Origin: Thermoleophilum album
Lineage (GTDB): Bacteria; Actinomycetota; Thermoleophilia; Solirubrobacterales; Thermoleophilaceae
Direction of reading: 5' to 3'
DNA: 64,000 nt
Assembly (NCBI RefSeq): GCF_028867705.1
Contig: NZ_CP066171.1
Location: 558,001-622,000 of the forward strand
The position numbers and the translations under genes are program-made. Positions within the stretch are counted from its first letter, which is position 1. Each line of letters opens with the position of its first letter. Below the pieces are notes generated by a model. That model had not been told where the DNA came from. It made no database searches and saw only the letters and a list, made by a program, of their open reading frames with translations. Of the stretch, positions 62,709 to 64,000 are shown piece after piece.

Positions 62709-63485
62709 CTACAGCGACGGCGTGCCCGGCACGCCCTGGCCGTGGCGTCCCTCTCCGCGCGCAAAGCGCTGGGCGCCCGCCGCTGCGTCGGCGAGCGTCT
62801 CGCGGCCGAGCCGGCGCTCGAGCTCGAGACCCTCGGCCAGCGGCAAGTCAAGGGCGCTGAGTGCAGCGCGGCGGTCGGCGAGGAGGGTTCGGCGGGGGTA
62901 GGAGGCGATCCGCTCGGCGAGCGCCAGCGCCCGCTCGAGGTGCTCGCCGGGCGGCACGACCTCGCTCACGAGCCCGAGCGCGAAGGCGCGTGCGGCGTCG
63001 ATGACGCGCCCTGTGAGGATCAGGTCGAGCGCTGGGCCGAGACCGACGATCCGCGGCAGACGCTGGGTGCCACCGTCGACGAGCGGGACGCCGAAACGCC
63101 GTTCAGTGCAACCGAAGCGAGCCGTGCTCGTGGCGATACGCAGGTCGCACCACAGCGCCAGCTCGAGTCCACCGGCCACGCACCAGCCCGAGATCGCTGC
63201 GATCGTCGGTTTTCGCGCCGGCCGGCGGGTGAAACCGAGCGGCCCGCCGGGATCGTCGATGCGGCCGGCGAGCGTGTCGATCGCCTTGAGGTCGGCGCCG
63301 GCGCAGAAAGCTTCGTCGCCGGCCCCGGTGAGCACGAGAACGGCGGCGTTGTCGTCGGCTTCGAAGCGCTCGAGGGCGTCGGCGAGGGCGGCTGCCGTCG
63401 CGCCGTCGATCGCGTTGCGGCGCTCGCGGCGGTCGATCGTCACCACCGCGGACGCGCCGCGACGCTCGTAGCGCACCGAGCTCAT
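62709..63485 (-). CDS. Enoyl-CoA hydratase/isomerase family protein
   Basis: Crotonase-fold protein of 258 residues: VVTIDRRERRNAIDGATAAA, the oxyanion loops FCAGADLKAID and ISGWCVAGGLELALWCDLRI, and FGCTERRFGVPLVDGGTQRL. The second catalytic Glu position reads DGG in LVDGGTQ, where many hydratases have Glu, so activity other than simple hydration is possible. ATG 63485. Convergent with the GT4 gene. Likely in fatty-acid or branched acid metabolism; no partner genes nearby. Confidence 0.85.
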   Translation of the reverse strand: MSSVRYERRGASAVVTIDRRERRNAIDGATAAALADALERFEADDNAAVLVLTGAGDEAFCAGADLKAIDTLAGRIDDPGGPLGFTRRPARKPTIAAISGWCVAGGLELALWCDLRIATSTARFGCTERRFGVPLVDGGTQRLPRIVGLGPALDLILTGRVIDAARAFALGLVSEVVPPGEHLERALALAERIASYPRRTLLADRRAALSALDLPLAEGLELERRLGRETLADAAAGAQRFARGEGRHGQGVPGTPSL

Positions 63486-63576
63486 CGCCGCCGGCGCGAA
63501 TCCTCTGGTCGCTGGGCCGGCAGCACGGCTTCGGGTCGTGCGCGCCGCTGCCGGGACATCGCCGGCCCCGCTTCGG

Positions 63577-63846
63577 CTACCAACCGATACGCCGCCGCAG
63601 GTGGAGCGCCTTCTGCCGCTCTTTGCGCTGCTCTAGGAGCGCCTGGGCGATCGACGCCAGCACGACGACGAGCACGAAGAAACCAAGGACGCCGAGAGCG
63701 AAGAACGTGACGAGCTTGTCGGTGGTCTCGCCCAAGAGTCCCTCGCCGTTGTCGCTGGCGAAGGCCGCGGGGGCCGCCCAAGCGACGAGGAGGACGGCCA
63801 CGGCCGCTCCGACCAGTGCCCGCTTTTTGTCGCTGGCCCGCTGCAT
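63577..63846 (-). CDS. Small membrane protein with signal peptide
   Basis: 89 residues from ATG 63846: a signal segment (ALVGAAVAVLLVAWAAPAA, about 9-27), an outside stretch (SDNGEGLLGETTDKL), a second span (TFFALGVLGFFVLVVVLASI) and a basic tail LLEQRKERQKALHLRRRI. No family recognised. A longer frame from 63996 is unsupported. A short conserved-looking two-part layout suggests a small membrane accessory protein. Confidence 0.6.
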   Translation of the reverse strand: MQRASDKKRALVGAAVAVLLVAWAAPAAFASDNGEGLLGETTDKLVTFFALGVLGFFVLVVVLASIAQALLEQRKERQKALHLRRRIGW

Positions 63847-63989
63847 CGTGCCGGGAACTGTAACCGCCCGGCCCGTGGGACGGCGCGACGCCGCCGGCCG
63901 GTCCGCCACGGCACCACCTACTAGGGTTCGCCGCCGCGCGGCTTGACGCACGGTCCCCCCGCCTCGATCGACCACGCGAAGAGGTTCAC

Positions 63990-64000
63990 ATGTCACTGCT
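63990..64000 (+). CDS. Start of a plus-strand gene cut by the window edge
   Basis: ATG 63990 with gaagagg eight bases upstream. Only three full codons (Met-Ser-Leu) are visible, so no function can be named. Confidence 0.35.

Overview
This is a very GC-rich bacterial chromosome segment with strong G/C preference at third codon positions and tightly packed genes, many joined by 4-base GTGA/ATGA/TTGA overlaps. The gene set includes FtsEX, SmpB/tmRNA, an actinobacterial-type HesB-like protein, an NrtR-type regulator beside nadA, FetAB, archease/RtcB and families with SipW-type signal peptides. Together with TANNNT boxes placed just upstream of start codons, this suggests a deep-branching actinobacterium, most likely class Thermoleophilia (Solirubrobacterales or Thermoleophilum-like). 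That placement is inferred from gene content and sequence style, not from an rRNA gene. I see no rRNA or tRNA gene, insertion sequence, CRISPR array or prophage.

Layout. 1-7475: envelope-precursor genes (LCP ligase, UDP-glucose dehydrogenase, two sugar nucleotidyltransferases, PGI/PMI isomerase) with ahcY between them. 7485-13835: CtaG, a ComF-like protein, HPF, SecA and RF2, the last needing a +1 programmed frameshift. 13844-22562: a methyltransferase, a hydrolase and a GH6 glycosidase that converges on a three-gene glycosyltransferase operon. That operon encodes a DPM-like GT2, a flippase-like/GT39 fusion and a cellulose-synthase-like GT2. 22859-28670: FtsH and NAD synthesis (nadC, nadA, NrtR-like regulator) with a ferritin. 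28706-29726: a decayed patch holding an ECF sigma pseudogene and a frameshifted secreted protein. 29727-44060: small metabolic enzymes, ftsE-ftsX-ctp-rnr-smpB, an HD-GYP gene with an unusual leader, tmRNA, FetAB, an oxidoreductase and a hydrolase. 44166-55399: a sigma-70 factor, an RNA-repair locus (PRTase-archease fusion, RtcB, PRTase-like protein), LigD-type polymerase, cation efflux, amine oxidase, YjbQ and an SDR. 55450-62676: a minus-strand operon with a SipW-type signal peptidase and four secreted proteins, three of them TasA/CalY-like to differing degrees, divergent from a diguanylate cyclase and a GT4. 62709-64000: an enoyl-CoA hydratase, a small membrane protein and the first bases of another gene.

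How the genes fit together. Several loci point to surface construction: sugar activation (ugd, nucleotidyltransferases, PGI/PMI), lipid-linked glycan transfer (DPM-like GT2, GT39), beta-glucan synthesis and trimming (GT2, GH6), ligation to the wall (LCP), and a probable protein fibre system (SipW/TasA-like). The window also carries an enzyme that makes cyclic di-GMP (GGDEF) and one of a family that degrades it (HD-GYP). The GGDEF gene lies next to the fibre cluster, which suggests, but does not prove, second-messenger control of the matrix.

The most promising little-described units are the SipW/TasA-like operon with its GGDEF neighbour, the PRTase-archease fusion beside RtcB, the flippase-GT39 fusion, and the pseudoknot-like leader in front of the HD-GYP gene.
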